From Paenibacillus agri (GTDB lineage: Bacteria > Bacillota > Bacilli > Paenibacillales > Paenibacillaceae): a stretch of DNA of 54,567 nucleotides. A model generated the notes under the pieces. It saw only the letters and a list, made by a program, of their open reading frames with translations, had not been told where the DNA came from and ran no database searches. A program made the position numbers and the translations under genes. Numbering within the stretch: position 1 is the first letter of the stretch; the number at the start of each line of letters is the position of its first letter. Of this stretch, positions 8,094-16,372 are shown piece after piece. The stretch is from positions 1 through 54,567 of the forward strand of contig NZ_JABWCS010000184.1 in the NCBI RefSeq assembly GCF_013359945.1. Reading direction: 5' to 3'.

Positions 8094-8735
8094 ATGGAAC
8101 CCAAATGGAAAGAACAGCTGGAGCTGCATAGAAATCAGCGGCGTGAAGATATTATCCAGCATGCAAAGCAGTTATTCTTGGAGCATGGTTTAACCACGGT
8201 TACACTTAAGGATATTGTTGAGGCTTGCGGGATTAGTAAAGTGACCTTATATAAGTATTTCCGCTCTCTGGATGAGATTATTTTCGAGGTGGAAATTGAG
8301 ATTTTAAGCGCTTGGTTAGAAAAGGTCAATCATGCGACTCACCAAGGCGATAGTGGCTATGAAAAGCTGCAATTCTTGCTGGAGGAGCAGATCTTGGACT
8401 CAAAGGGAAATAAGGATGCGATTCGATTCATTGCGATGTTCGATACGCTCTATCAGGAAGAATATCCGACTCCGGAACTTGAAAATCGATACCGATCATT
8501 TCTACGTGGTGTGCCGCATCCCTTCTTATCCTCACTCCAAGAAGGGGTGAATGATGGATCGATCCGCCAGGATATAGATGTCAAAGCGATGGGTTACACC
8601 ATAAGTAATGTCGTGAATGCGACCAAACAGCGGATGATGCTACGCGGGAAACTACTTCACCAGGACCAGGATACAGATCCTGCTATTGTGATGAGACATA
8701 TGGTGGATATGATCTTGGCTTATGTAAAAGCTTAA
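8094..8735 (+). CDS. TetR family transcriptional regulator
   Basis: 213 aa. The N-terminal TetR helix-turn-helix is clear (about residues 18-62; TLKDIVEACGISKVTLYKYF), followed by a helical ligand-binding region that I do not recognise. GGGGGAG precedes the ATG. It is last in the operon 5503-8735 and ends in a strong terminator. The same tandem dyads precede its own operon (5390-5428) and the importer operon just downstream (8927-8965), so it is the obvious candidate repressor of both; the inducer is probably a sugar or phosphosugar (inference). Confidence 0.85.
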   Translation: MEPKWKEQLELHRNQRREDIIQHAKQLFLEHGLTTVTLKDIVEACGISKVTLYKYFRSLDEIIFEVEIEILSAWLEKVNHATHQGDSGYEKLQFLLEEQILDSKGNKDAIRFIAMFDTLYQEEYPTPELENRYRSFLRGVPHPFLSSLQEGVNDGSIRQDIDVKAMGYTISNVVNATKQRMMLRGKLLHQDQDTDPAIVMRHMVDMILAYVKA

Positions 8736-8780
8736 GCTAGTACGCGTACGCACTTAAATCATCGTTTTTGTAAATATAAA

Positions 8781-8813
8781 GGTGCTATTCCTTTGGGAAT
8801 AGCACCTTTTTTT
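8781..8813 (+). terminator. Strong Rho-independent terminator
   Basis: Perfect 11-bp stem GGTGCTATTCC / GGAATAGCACC with loop TTTG, followed by seven T (8807-8813). It ends the phosphatase-GH3-TetR operon. Confidence 0.92.
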
Positions 8814-8916
8814 GTTCCAGCAGGCTTGAAATCGCACATTGGAGCGGATGTGATCCGTCCCCGGAATTTTAACAATAGATTTACTTCATGTTGATGATAC
8901 TGTGACAATTTGATTC

Positions 8917-8965
8917 TATACTAAGGGTGTTTACTTGTGGTAAACACTTATGTACTACCAGTAAA
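8917..8965 (+). promoter_or_regulatory. -10 box with two tandem TetR-type operators
   Basis: A -10-like TATACT (8917-8922) is followed, after 4 bp, by the perfect dyad GTGTTTAC-TTGTG-GTAAACAC (8927-8947) and a second, weaker GTAC-TACCA-GTAAA unit centred on 8958. The centres are 21 bp apart, as in the copy at 5390-5428. It lies upstream of the importer/GH2 operon starting at 9017 and overlaps the expected transcription start, so repression by the TetR protein at 8094 is likely. Confidence 0.65.
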
Positions 8966-9016
8966 TGGAGAATGGGCGCAATGACAACAATTTGACTTTT
9001 AGAAAGGGTAGGCCAC

Positions 9017-9949
9017 ATGACAAAATCAACTGCAGACAAAAGGAAAAGCAAAGTCAGGAAATCCGGCGTGCTGCTTCTAATGATGCTGCCGGGAATCTTT
9101 TACCTTGTAATCAACAATTACTTACCCATGTTTGGAGTGGTCATTGCATTCAAGGACTTCAATTATACCAAGGGCATTTTCGGCAGTGATTGGGTTGGAT
9201 TCAAGAACTTTGAATATCTCTTCAAGACATCGGATGCCTTCGTCATTACAAGAAACACGATTCTGTATAATGGCGTCTTTATTATTCTTAATCTATTTAT
9301 TGCGGTCGGCTTAGCCGTCTTGCTGAACGAGGTGAAGCAGCGCTTCTTATCCCGTTTTTACCAAAGTGTCATTCTGCTCCCATATCTGATCTCTATGGTG
9401 ATCATTGGGTACCTGACCTTTGCAGTGTTCAGTATGGACAGCGGGCTCTTGAACAAGAGTATTCTGCCGATGTTCGGAATATCCGAAATTTCCTGGTACA
9501 GCGAGGCGAAATATTGGCCCTACATCTTGACCTTTGTACACAGCTGGAAGAGCGCCGGTTATCTGTGCGTGATCTATCTGGCAGCAATCATCGGGATCGA
9601 TCAGGAATATTACGAAGCTGCGACGATCGATGGGGCGGGAAAATGGAGACAGATCAAGAGCATTACCTTCCCGCTAATTATGCCGGTGGTCACGGTGATG
9701 ACGCTCCTGCAGATCGGGCGAATCTTCTATTCCGACTTCGGCCTGTTCTATCAAGTTCCGCTCAACACGGGCGCCCTGCAATCGACCACGAACGTTATCG
9801 ACACCTATGTCTATCGCGCATTGATGACACTTGGGGATATCGGAATGTCTTCAGCAGCCGGGTTGTATCAGTCCTTAGTTGGTTTTGTGCTCGTCTTCAT
9901 CTCCAATTATGTGGTGAAAAAATTCAACAGCGATAACGCCTTGTTCTAA
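9017..9949 (+). CDS. Sugar ABC transporter permease, LplB type
   Basis: 310 aa with six predicted membrane helices after a basic N-terminus. It shows the LplB/CUT1 hallmarks: the early VIAFKDFNYTKGIFGS segment and an EAA loop (YYEAATIDGAGKWRQ, about residue 200) that docks the ATPase. Start ATG 9017 follows AGAAAGGGTAGG. First gene of the operon 9017-14937 and preceded by the tandem operators at 8917-8965. It forms the membrane channel with the next gene. No ATPase gene is nearby, so a shared MsmX-type ATPase is expected. Confidence 0.88.
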   Translation: MTKSTADKRKSKVRKSGVLLLMMLPGIFYLVINNYLPMFGVVIAFKDFNYTKGIFGSDWVGFKNFEYLFKTSDAFVITRNTILYNGVFIILNLFIAVGLAVLLNEVKQRFLSRFYQSVILLPYLISMVIIGYLTFAVFSMDSGLLNKSILPMFGISEISWYSEAKYWPYILTFVHSWKSAGYLCVIYLAAIIGIDQEYYEAATIDGAGKWRQIKSITFPLIMPVVTVMTLLQIGRIFYSDFGLFYQVPLNTGALQSTTNVIDTYVYRALMTLGDIGMSSAAGLYQSLVGFVLVFISNYVVKKFNSDNALF

Positions 9950-9962
9950 AGGAGGGAATGTA

Positions 9963-10850
9963 TTGAAAACAAGAAATTTGATGTGGCAATGGGGAATCAA
10001 TATCATTCTGATGCTGGTTGCCTGTGTATGTATCCTTCCTTTTGTTCTGCTACTGACGTCTTCTATAACCGATGAGCAGGCTATTTATCAGCATGGTTAT
10101 TCCTTCTTTCCGGAGAAGATCAGCTTTGCTGCTTACGAATATTTGCTAAATGATGCCTCGGGCATCCTGCATGCTTACGGGATCACGATCTTCATTACGG
10201 TAGTGGGAACGGCTTGCGGCCTGATCCTGACGGCTTTGTTGGCCTATCCTTTATCACGGCCCAATTTACCGTTTCGTAATCTCTGGTCATTCTTCGTATT
10301 CTTCACGATGTTGTTCAATGGCGGTCTGGTGCCGACCTATCTGGTGTATACACAACTACTCGATATGAAAAATACGATCTGGGCACTTATCGTGCCAGGG
10401 CTGCTGATGAATGCCTTCTATGTCATGCTGATGCGTACCTTCTTCGTAACGTCGATTCCTGAACCTGTTATTGAATCGGCCAAAATAGACGGTGCAGGTG
10501 AACTTGGTACTTTTATCCGGATTGTGCTGCCGCTTTCCCTGCCGATTCTGGCGACCGTTGGATTATTTCAATCGATTAACTACTGGAATGACTGGTTTAA
10601 CGGGATGATCTACGTTACGGATAGCAGCCTGTTCAGTCTGCAGAACCTGCTAAACCGGATATTGCTGGATATTCAATTTTTGGCGAGTAGCAATTTTGGT
10701 AGTAGTCAAGCTGACGTGTCTTCCAATGCGCCAATGGAAACCGTACGGATGGCAATGGCGGTGATCGGTGTAATTCCGATTGTGGTAGCTTATCCATTCT
10801 TTCAAAGGTTCTTTGTCAAAGGTCTTACAGTAGGTGCAGTGAAAGGCTAA
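9963..10850 (+). CDS. Sugar ABC transporter permease, LplC/YtcP type
   Basis: 295 aa from a TTG start at 9963 with AGGAGG just after the previous stop codon. Six membrane helices and an EAA loop (IESAKIDGAGELGTF) are visible, and the C-terminus ends in FVKGLTVGAVKG, a signature of this subfamily. It is the second half of the heterodimeric channel with the 9017 permease, 13 bp downstream of it. Confidence 0.88.
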   Translation: MKTRNLMWQWGINIILMLVACVCILPFVLLLTSSITDEQAIYQHGYSFFPEKISFAAYEYLLNDASGILHAYGITIFITVVGTACGLILTALLAYPLSRPNLPFRNLWSFFVFFTMLFNGGLVPTYLVYTQLLDMKNTIWALIVPGLLMNAFYVMLMRTFFVTSIPEPVIESAKIDGAGELGTFIRIVLPLSLPILATVGLFQSINYWNDWFNGMIYVTDSSLFSLQNLLNRILLDIQFLASSNFGSSQADVSSNAPMETVRMAMAVIGVIPIVVAYPFFQRFFVKGLTVGAVKG

Positions 10851-10911
10851 GGCTATGTCCAGTATGACACTGGTTAGCATAAATAAGGAACTCACTAGGG
10901 AGGCTTCAGAG

Positions 10912-12423
10912 ATGGACAGAAGAGGGAAAAAAGCAGTGTACAGTATTTTGACGTTGGCGATTACGGCAACAATGGTGCTGTCAGGCTGCAGCACAAAGAA
11001 AGCCGGCGGGGAAAGTGCATCAACAGACGGGAAGAATGAAGCTCCTTACGAAGTGACCATGGCTTTCTACGGCAATGAGCAGAAGGATATGCAGGAAGTG
11101 CAGAATGAAATGAACAAGCTCATCCAGTCCAAAATCAATGCCACCGTCAAATTGCTGCCCATCGCAGTGAGTAACTGGGCTCAGCAAACGAACCTGATGC
11201 TTGCCAGCAATGAAAAGATAGATTTAATGTTCACATCTTCCTTATTCAATTACAGTACACAGGTGGCTAAAGGGCAATTGACACCACTCGATGACCTGCT
11301 GGACAAAGACGGAGAAGGGATAAAAAAAGCGTTGGATCCTTCCCAGCTCTCGGCTTCCAAAGTTGACGGCAAGATCTACGGCGTTACGCCAGTAAGAGAT
11401 CTTGCTTCTGACTACGGTATCTTGATGCGTAAGGATCTTCTGGACAAATATCATATCGACGCGGCCAATATTAAAAACATTAATGATCTGGATGCGGTCT
11501 TTCAGGTGATTAAAGATAAAGAACCGGCGATAGTACCACTGGTGGCCAAGAATCCTGGAACGGCTCCGTTCGACGCAGGATATATCACGTACGACCCTCT
11601 CGGAGGAGGCGTAGGGGTTCTGCCCGACTATGATAACAATATGAAGGTCGTTGACTTCTATGAAACGCCGAAATACGCAGAACAACTGAGCACGTTGCGC
11701 AGATGGTACCAGCAAGGATTTATGCTGAAAGACGCAGGGACAAGCAAGCAGGATGGTAGAGAAATGGTGAAGGCGGGCAAGGCCTTCGCTTACTTTTCCA
11801 ACCTTAAGCCGGGATCTGAAATTGAAGCCTCCCGCAAGAGTGGCAAGGAAATGACGGTAGTACGCCTTACACCGGCTTATGCTACGACTGACTCCATCAC
11901 AGGCATTATGTGGTCCATTCCGGTAAATTCGCAGAATCCCGAAAAAGCGATGAAGCTTCTGAACCTGCTGTACTCTGATAAAGAGTTGTACAATCTGTTC
12001 ACTTGGGGTATTGAAGGCAAGCATTATGTGAAGAAGTCCGACAATGTGATTGATTATCCGCAAGGCGTAGATATTCAGAGCCTGGGCTATAACTTCGGTA
12101 CGCCGTATCTGTTCGGTAACCAATTCTTGTCCTACACCTGGACAACAGAAGATCCGGATATCTGGAACAAGATGGACAAGTTCAATAGGGGTGCCAAGAA
12201 ATCCAAGGCGCTGGGCTTCAGCTTCAATGTGGACAATGTAAAAACTGAAATGGCGGCAGTCAATAACGTCCTCTCAGAGTTTAGAGTGGGACTAGAGACA
12301 GGTACGCTTGACCCGGCAGAAAATTTGCCGAAGTTTATTGAAAAGCTAAAAGCAGCAGGCAGCGACAAGATTATCAGCGAGAAGCAAAAACAGCTTGATG
12401 AATGGGCGAAGATTCAGAAATAA
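10912..12423 (+). CDS. Extracellular solute-binding lipoprotein (sugar importer)
   Basis: 503 aa from the ATG at 10912, preceded by AGGGAGGC; a frame-compatible ATG at 10855 would give a poor signal peptide. The lipoprotein signal ends in VLSGC with the modified cysteine at residue 26. The mature part has the LipO/LplA-type two-lobed fold text (NKLIQSKINATV, a late QLDEWAKIQK tail). It captures an oligosaccharide and delivers it to the two upstream-encoded permeases; specificity is not readable, but the next gene encodes a GH2 enzyme. Confidence 0.87.
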   Translation: MDRRGKKAVYSILTLAITATMVLSGCSTKKAGGESASTDGKNEAPYEVTMAFYGNEQKDMQEVQNEMNKLIQSKINATVKLLPIAVSNWAQQTNLMLASNEKIDLMFTSSLFNYSTQVAKGQLTPLDDLLDKDGEGIKKALDPSQLSASKVDGKIYGVTPVRDLASDYGILMRKDLLDKYHIDAANIKNINDLDAVFQVIKDKEPAIVPLVAKNPGTAPFDAGYITYDPLGGGVGVLPDYDNNMKVVDFYETPKYAEQLSTLRRWYQQGFMLKDAGTSKQDGREMVKAGKAFAYFSNLKPGSEIEASRKSGKEMTVVRLTPAYATTDSITGIMWSIPVNSQNPEKAMKLLNLLYSDKELYNLFTWGIEGKHYVKKSDNVIDYPQGVDIQSLGYNFGTPYLFGNQFLSYTWTTEDPDIWNKMDKFNRGAKKSKALGFSFNVDNVKTEMAAVNNVLSEFRVGLETGTLDPAENLPKFIEKLKAAGSDKIISEKQKQLDEWAKIQK

Positions 12424-12453
12424 AGGGTACAGTGCAGAAGGAGTCAAAAGCGT

Positions 12454-14937
12454 ATGCGGACCAGGGAGAATTTTGATACAAACTGGATGTTTCATTTTGG
12501 TGAGGTAGGAAAGATCGTGAAGACGGTTAAGAAAGCAGGGATGATAGCTGGCTTGACCAATGCGCTTGAGGAAGAGCGGCATGAGCCTTTCGCTATGGGT
12601 GAAGCCGCACGAATCACCCAGGATGTTATTCGGAAATTAATGGGTGATCCTCATTTTGAAATTTCGCAAATTTACGGATCGGATACGCCAGATGACAAGC
12701 ATACAGGCTGGGTTTGTGTAGATTTGCCGCATGATTGGAGATTGGAGCAACCCTATAGCCAGGAGGAACATGGAGCAGCGTTTCAGGGATATTTGCCGGG
12801 TGGTGTGGGCTATTACCGCAAAGTGTTCCAAATTCCGCAGGAAGACGAAGGTAAGAAAATCGTCATCGAGTTTGACGGTGTCATGCGGGCCAGCTCAGTT
12901 TGGGTAAATGGGTGCTTCGTTGGCGATCATCTTAGCGGGTATACCAGCTTCCATTATGACATTACTGATCTGCTGAAATACGGAGAAGCTGAGGGGGATA
13001 ATGTCATCCTGGTTCGGACGGATACCACCGGCGGAGATGAGGGCTGGTGGTACGAAGGCGGAGGTATCTATCGTCATGTGTGGTTAACCAAACATGATTA
13101 TCTCCATGTCGACCGCTGGGGAACCTTTGTCAGAACCGACTGGGTAAAGAATGAGACGGCTGCGATTACAGTGGAAACGACGATAAGTAACGAGTATTCA
13201 CGGACGATGGATTATCGCATTCGTACAAGTATTTTGGATAGGAACGGCAAGCTGTCCTCTACAACAGAGACGGATTGTACAACAGGTGGACTCGACAAAT
13301 TAACAACGCTACAATCACTTCAAGTCTCGTATCCGCAGCTCTGGTCACTGAGCACACCACATTTATATGAGGTTGTAACCGAACTGCTACATGAGGGCTG
13401 TATCGTCGATACGTACCGGACGGTTACAGGCATACGCACGGTGGAATACCGTCAGGACGGATTATATCTGAACGGTGAGTACGTGCTACTAAAAGGCACT
13501 TGCAATCATCAGGATTTCGCAGGTGTAGGCATCGCACTGCCGGATCGTGTACATGAATACAAAATCAAACGGCTGCTGGAAATGGGCTGCAATGCTTATC
13601 GCTGTGCCCATCATCCCCCGGCGCCGGAACTGCTGGAGGCCTGTGACAGACTCGGAATGCTGGTCATGAACGAGAACCGTGTGATGGAAAGTACGGAGAT
13701 CAAGCTTGAGGAATTGAAATCGATGTTGTACCGTGACCGCAATCATCCCAGTATTTTTATGTGGAGTCTCGGCAATGAGGAGAAGATCAGCGGGAGCTAT
13801 CAAGCCAAGCGAATGCTCAAGCGCATACGGGAGCTGGCTACAAAAATCGATCCTACCCGTCCCCTTACGGTGGCCTGCTTAAGTCAGGATGGAATCGAGA
13901 TTGATGTGAACGGCGTTAACTATGCTGAGTCTATAAAAGGTAACCAATCGATCGGAGAGTGGTTCCATGACCATCCGCAGGCCAAGGTGCTGAATACGGA
14001 GAATGTCTCCTTCTTCTCTACGAGAGGGGTCTATGAGGATGATCCAGGGGGCGGGCGCTGCTCCAGCTACGGCTCTAAATATACGATGTCAGGCAAGGAG
14101 ATGGATGTAGGCAACCTGGGCGGGGCGGGCGGAACGTCGACACCTGAGCAAAGCTGGCGCTACTATCTGGATAACCGTTTTACGGGAGGTTTGTTCGTGT
14201 GGACAGGCTTTGATTATCGCGGAGAGACGACACCATTCCAGTGGCCGTCTGTGACATCGCATTTCGGTATCCTCGATTACTGCGGTTTTGCTAAGGATTC
14301 TTATTATTTCTATCAATCGATCTGGAAGGATGAGCCCATAGTTCATCTAATGCCGCATTGGAATTGGTCCGAACGGGCGGGACAGCCGGTGGAGGTCCAC
14401 GTGTATACCAATTGCAGTGAGGTTGAACTGGTATTGAACGGACAAAGCTTAGGTATTAAGAAAGCGGAAGTGGAAGCAGGAGAACATACATTATCATGGC
14501 AGGTCGTCTATGAACCGGGTGTGCTCGAAGCTGTTGCTTACCGGGGCGGTATGGAAGTAGCGAGAGAGCGGAAAGAAACTACAACCGAAGCGTATGCTAT
14601 TCATCTGGAGGCTGACGGGACAGAGCTTATGGCTGACGGTCAAGATGTATCCATAATCACCGTAACAGTAAGAGATACAGCGGGGAGACTAGTGCCTGTT
14701 GCCAATAACCTGATTCAGTTTCAAATTTCAGGGGAGGGCAAGCTGCTGGGCCTGGGGAATGGTGACCCCGGGTGCCATGAATCGGATAAAGGGAATGCCA
14801 GGAGCGTGTTCAACGGCTATGCTCTAGCCTTGGTACAGTCAAAGGATCAGGCAGGAAATATCCAAATTAAAGCGTCGTCGGTAGGCTTAGTGTCGGACGT
14901 ATTGACCTTAACCTCAATGAATTCATCTGCTATCTAA
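12454..14937 (+). CDS. Glycoside hydrolase family 2 (beta-galactosidase-like) with DUF4982
   Basis: 827 aa. GH2 architecture: jelly-roll sugar-binding domain (GVGYYRKVF, WVNGCFVG), immunoglobulin-like domain, TIM barrel with acid/base Glu442 (MWSLGNEE) and nucleophile Glu516 (KVLNTEN), then a DUF4982 module (HLMPHWNWSERAGQPVEV, ELVLNGQSLG) and a C-terminal beta-sandwich. No signal peptide, so it acts on imported sugar. About 65-70 residues (15-85) are inserted between the first strand and the WVCVDLPHDW motif. Last gene of the importer operon; GGAG precedes the ATG at 12454. Beta-galactosidase or beta-glucuronidase activity fits best. Confidence 0.87.
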   Translation: MRTRENFDTNWMFHFGEVGKIVKTVKKAGMIAGLTNALEEERHEPFAMGEAARITQDVIRKLMGDPHFEISQIYGSDTPDDKHTGWVCVDLPHDWRLEQPYSQEEHGAAFQGYLPGGVGYYRKVFQIPQEDEGKKIVIEFDGVMRASSVWVNGCFVGDHLSGYTSFHYDITDLLKYGEAEGDNVILVRTDTTGGDEGWWYEGGGIYRHVWLTKHDYLHVDRWGTFVRTDWVKNETAAITVETTISNEYSRTMDYRIRTSILDRNGKLSSTTETDCTTGGLDKLTTLQSLQVSYPQLWSLSTPHLYEVVTELLHEGCIVDTYRTVTGIRTVEYRQDGLYLNGEYVLLKGTCNHQDFAGVGIALPDRVHEYKIKRLLEMGCNAYRCAHHPPAPELLEACDRLGMLVMNENRVMESTEIKLEELKSMLYRDRNHPSIFMWSLGNEEKISGSYQAKRMLKRIRELATKIDPTRPLTVACLSQDGIEIDVNGVNYAESIKGNQSIGEWFHDHPQAKVLNTENVSFFSTRGVYEDDPGGGRCSSYGSKYTMSGKEMDVGNLGGAGGTSTPEQSWRYYLDNRFTGGLFVWTGFDYRGETTPFQWPSVTSHFGILDYCGFAKDSYYFYQSIWKDEPIVHLMPHWNWSERAGQPVEVHVYTNCSEVELVLNGQSLGIKKAEVEAGEHTLSWQVVYEPGVLEAVAYRGGMEVARERKETTTEAYAIHLEADGTELMADGQDVSIITVTVRDTAGRLVPVANNLIQFQISGEGKLLGLGNGDPGCHESDKGNARSVFNGYALALVQSKDQAGNIQIKASSVGLVSDVLTLTSMNSSAI

Positions 14938-14950
14938 TAGTAATTGAAGA

Positions 14951-15017
14951 GCACCCCTTAGAATAGACATTGGAATAAACCTTTGGTTTATCTGATAGAG
15001 TTCCAGGGGGTGTTTTT
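14951..15017 (+). terminator. Terminator of the importer/GH2 operon
   Basis: Outer stem CACCCC (14952-14957) with GGGGTG (15007-15012) and flanking TTAGAA/TTCCA pairing, an inner AAACC/GGTTT hairpin, and five T at 15013-15017. Confidence 0.7.
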
Positions 15018-15083
15018 GCTTCGTTGATACTAATTGGTGAAATTTTGATGTTCATGAGAATATAAAACAGGAAGGGGGAACTT

Positions 15084-15620
15084 ATGAACAGATTCCTGAA
15101 TGTACTCAAGGTAACACTCATGCTGATGTTTATCTCTGCGTGTTCACAAGCAAATTCCAATTCTGTTGCAGAACCAGAAGAAATGTTGACACAGAAAGAT
15201 TTTATCACCAATAAAGTGGAATTCTACACCCAAGATCACTTTAGGTTTGTGGAGAAATTCACAATTGAAGGCTCAAAAGCCCCGTACACGCTCCATTTTA
15301 CGTTTGTGCCGGAAGTGGGTTCTGCACCTATCAAAGAGGATATTTATCGTTCGATGGTGGACTATGCCTGGAATGTGAACAACTTCTTCCCGGAAATTAA
15401 ACGTTATGAATTCCAAGTCTTATGGGATGAGAATGTCAAGAAAGAGGCGATAAAGGCCATTATGGACGAAGAGGCTGTAAGGAACCTGATCATTCGCTAC
15501 CTGGATTTGAAGAATGCCCAATTAGGTGGCAGCGGCGACGTCTCGTATCGGTCGTTCTTCTCCAACCTCACTGAATCGGATGAAGCAAAGCGTTGGGCGG
15601 AGAAAGAGACTGGAGTTTAA
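15084..15620 (+). CDS. Hypothetical lipoprotein
   Basis: 178 aa. A short signal ends in the lipobox MFISAC (cysteine at residue 20), so it is probably an exposed membrane lipoprotein. AAGGGGG precedes the ATG at 15084. The mature part is mixed alpha/beta and charged, with no family I recognise. It is a single gene between the terminator at 14951-15017 and the repeat region that starts at 15650. Confidence 0.7.
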   Translation: MNRFLNVLKVTLMLMFISACSQANSNSVAEPEEMLTQKDFITNKVEFYTQDHFRFVEKFTIEGSKAPYTLHFTFVPEVGSAPIKEDIYRSMVDYAWNVNNFFPEIKRYEFQVLWDENVKKEAIKAIMDEEAVRNLIIRYLDLKNAQLGGSGDVSYRSFFSNLTESDEAKRWAEKETGV

Positions 15621-15714
15621 AATGCACCAATTGGCTGGAAGTTCATAGTGAAGGGGCTGTCCCAAAACTAGGTATATTTCTTGATAAGAAGCCTACCTGC
15701 TAAAAAATATAGCG

Positions 15715-15769
15715 CAAATAGAACATGGCGGTGCTCAGAAAGAGTCCTGATCCCGCCATGTTCTATTTG
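15715..15769. repeat. 17-bp perfect inverted repeat
   Basis: Arm CAAATAGAACATGGCGG (15715-15731) pairs perfectly with 15753-15769 around a 21-nt loop. There is no T-tract, so it is not a standard terminator; it could be an element end or a structured RNA. Confidence 0.8.
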
Positions 15770-15830
15770 TGGTCGATGACCACCTTCTTCGGCAAGGGAA
15801 AGGCAAGCGAAAGCCAGAGCCAGAGTGAAA

Positions 15831-15938
15831 CCCAAACCCAAACCCAAACCCAAACCCAAACCCAAACCCAAACCCAAACCCAAACCCAAACCCCAACCCA
15901 AACCCCAACCCAAACCCCAACCCAAACCCCAACCCAAA
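15831..15938. repeat. CCCAAA hexamer array grading into a 12-bp array
   Basis: Ten uninterrupted CCCAAA units (15831-15890) are followed by four uninterrupted CCCCAACCCAAA units (15891-15938). Every reading frame is open and gives two-residue polymers (Thr-Gln, Gly-Leu, Gly-Phe), which is a property of the repeat and not evidence of a gene. The strand asymmetry (one strand G/T-rich) resembles telomeric DNA in composition only. Confidence 0.95.
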
Positions 15939-16006
15939 CCACTCGGCCTTCAGAACGTGCAAGTCCCGTAAAGTAAAAATGGGTGTTACCCGTTATGCAG
16001 CGCTTA

Positions 16007-16198
16007 AATAACTGGAAATTCTCCCGTTAATTTTTCGGAAATGGCGTGTTCCAACAAAATAACGGGAAAAATTCCCGTTAATCTCTAGGATACCCTTCGA
16101 TTTTCTGATAAAGGGGAAAAATAACTGGAGAAATTCCCTTTAATCCGGGCAAAACGCTTGAAAGGGGAGAATTAACGGTACATTTTCCTGTTAAATCA
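16007..16198. repeat. Four units of an interspersed palindromic repeat
   Basis: Units with a TAAC-x-GG core, an A/T-rich centre and a complementary CCxGTTA half start at 16009, 16060, 16122 and 16173 (spacings 51, 62, 51 bp). The best unit is AACGGGAAAAATTCCCGTTA at 16061-16080. A linker AAAACGCTTGAAAGGGG precedes the fourth. A diverged copy with the same spacing lies at 29027-29278. Confidence 0.7.
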
Positions 16199-16372
16199 GA
16201 GCTATGCCCAGATCCCAGAACCACATCTCAGATCCCAGTTCCCAAGTTAGGGTGTGAGGATCTGCATGGATTCTGACCAATCCACCATTCTGCGCTACAA
16301 GCGCACGAAGGTTCATATCCTTTTTGGGACAACCCCTTCGTCAATAACGTTCTCCGGACGGCCTTATTCTGA

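Larger units (their letters stand above)
15650..16339. repeat. 690-bp segment bounded by 18-bp inverted repeats
   Basis: GAAGGGGCTGTCCCAAAA at 15650-15667 is mirrored by TTTTGGGACAACCCCTTC at 16322-16339, with one mismatch. Between them lie a 17-bp inverted repeat, the CCCAAA array and four interspersed-repeat units, but no credible gene. The ends resemble the two arms of a terminator hairpin of the GGCTGTCCCAAA type found at 2211-2247, so the segment may be an insertion into a terminator loop, or a small non-autonomous element. Confidence 0.55.

Noticed and set aside
11242..12123. 293-codon antisense frame over binding protein 1
   Set aside because: Shadow of the sense gene; Cys/His/Ile-rich product without domains.
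15831..15938. True telomere or linear-replicon end
   Set aside because: The array is internal, flanked by ordinary genes on both sides, and no terminal protein or resolvase gene is present.
15725..15976. 83-aa plus-strand frame with a Thr-Gln polymer, and minus-strand Gly-Leu / Gly-Phe polymers at 15668-15962
   Set aside because: All frames through a 6-bp or 12-bp repeat without stop codons are open by construction; no ribosome site or conserved flank supports translation.
16007..16198. CRISPR array
   Set aside because: Units are diverged, spacing alternates 51/62 bp, linkers are partly similar to each other, and no cas gene is in the window.
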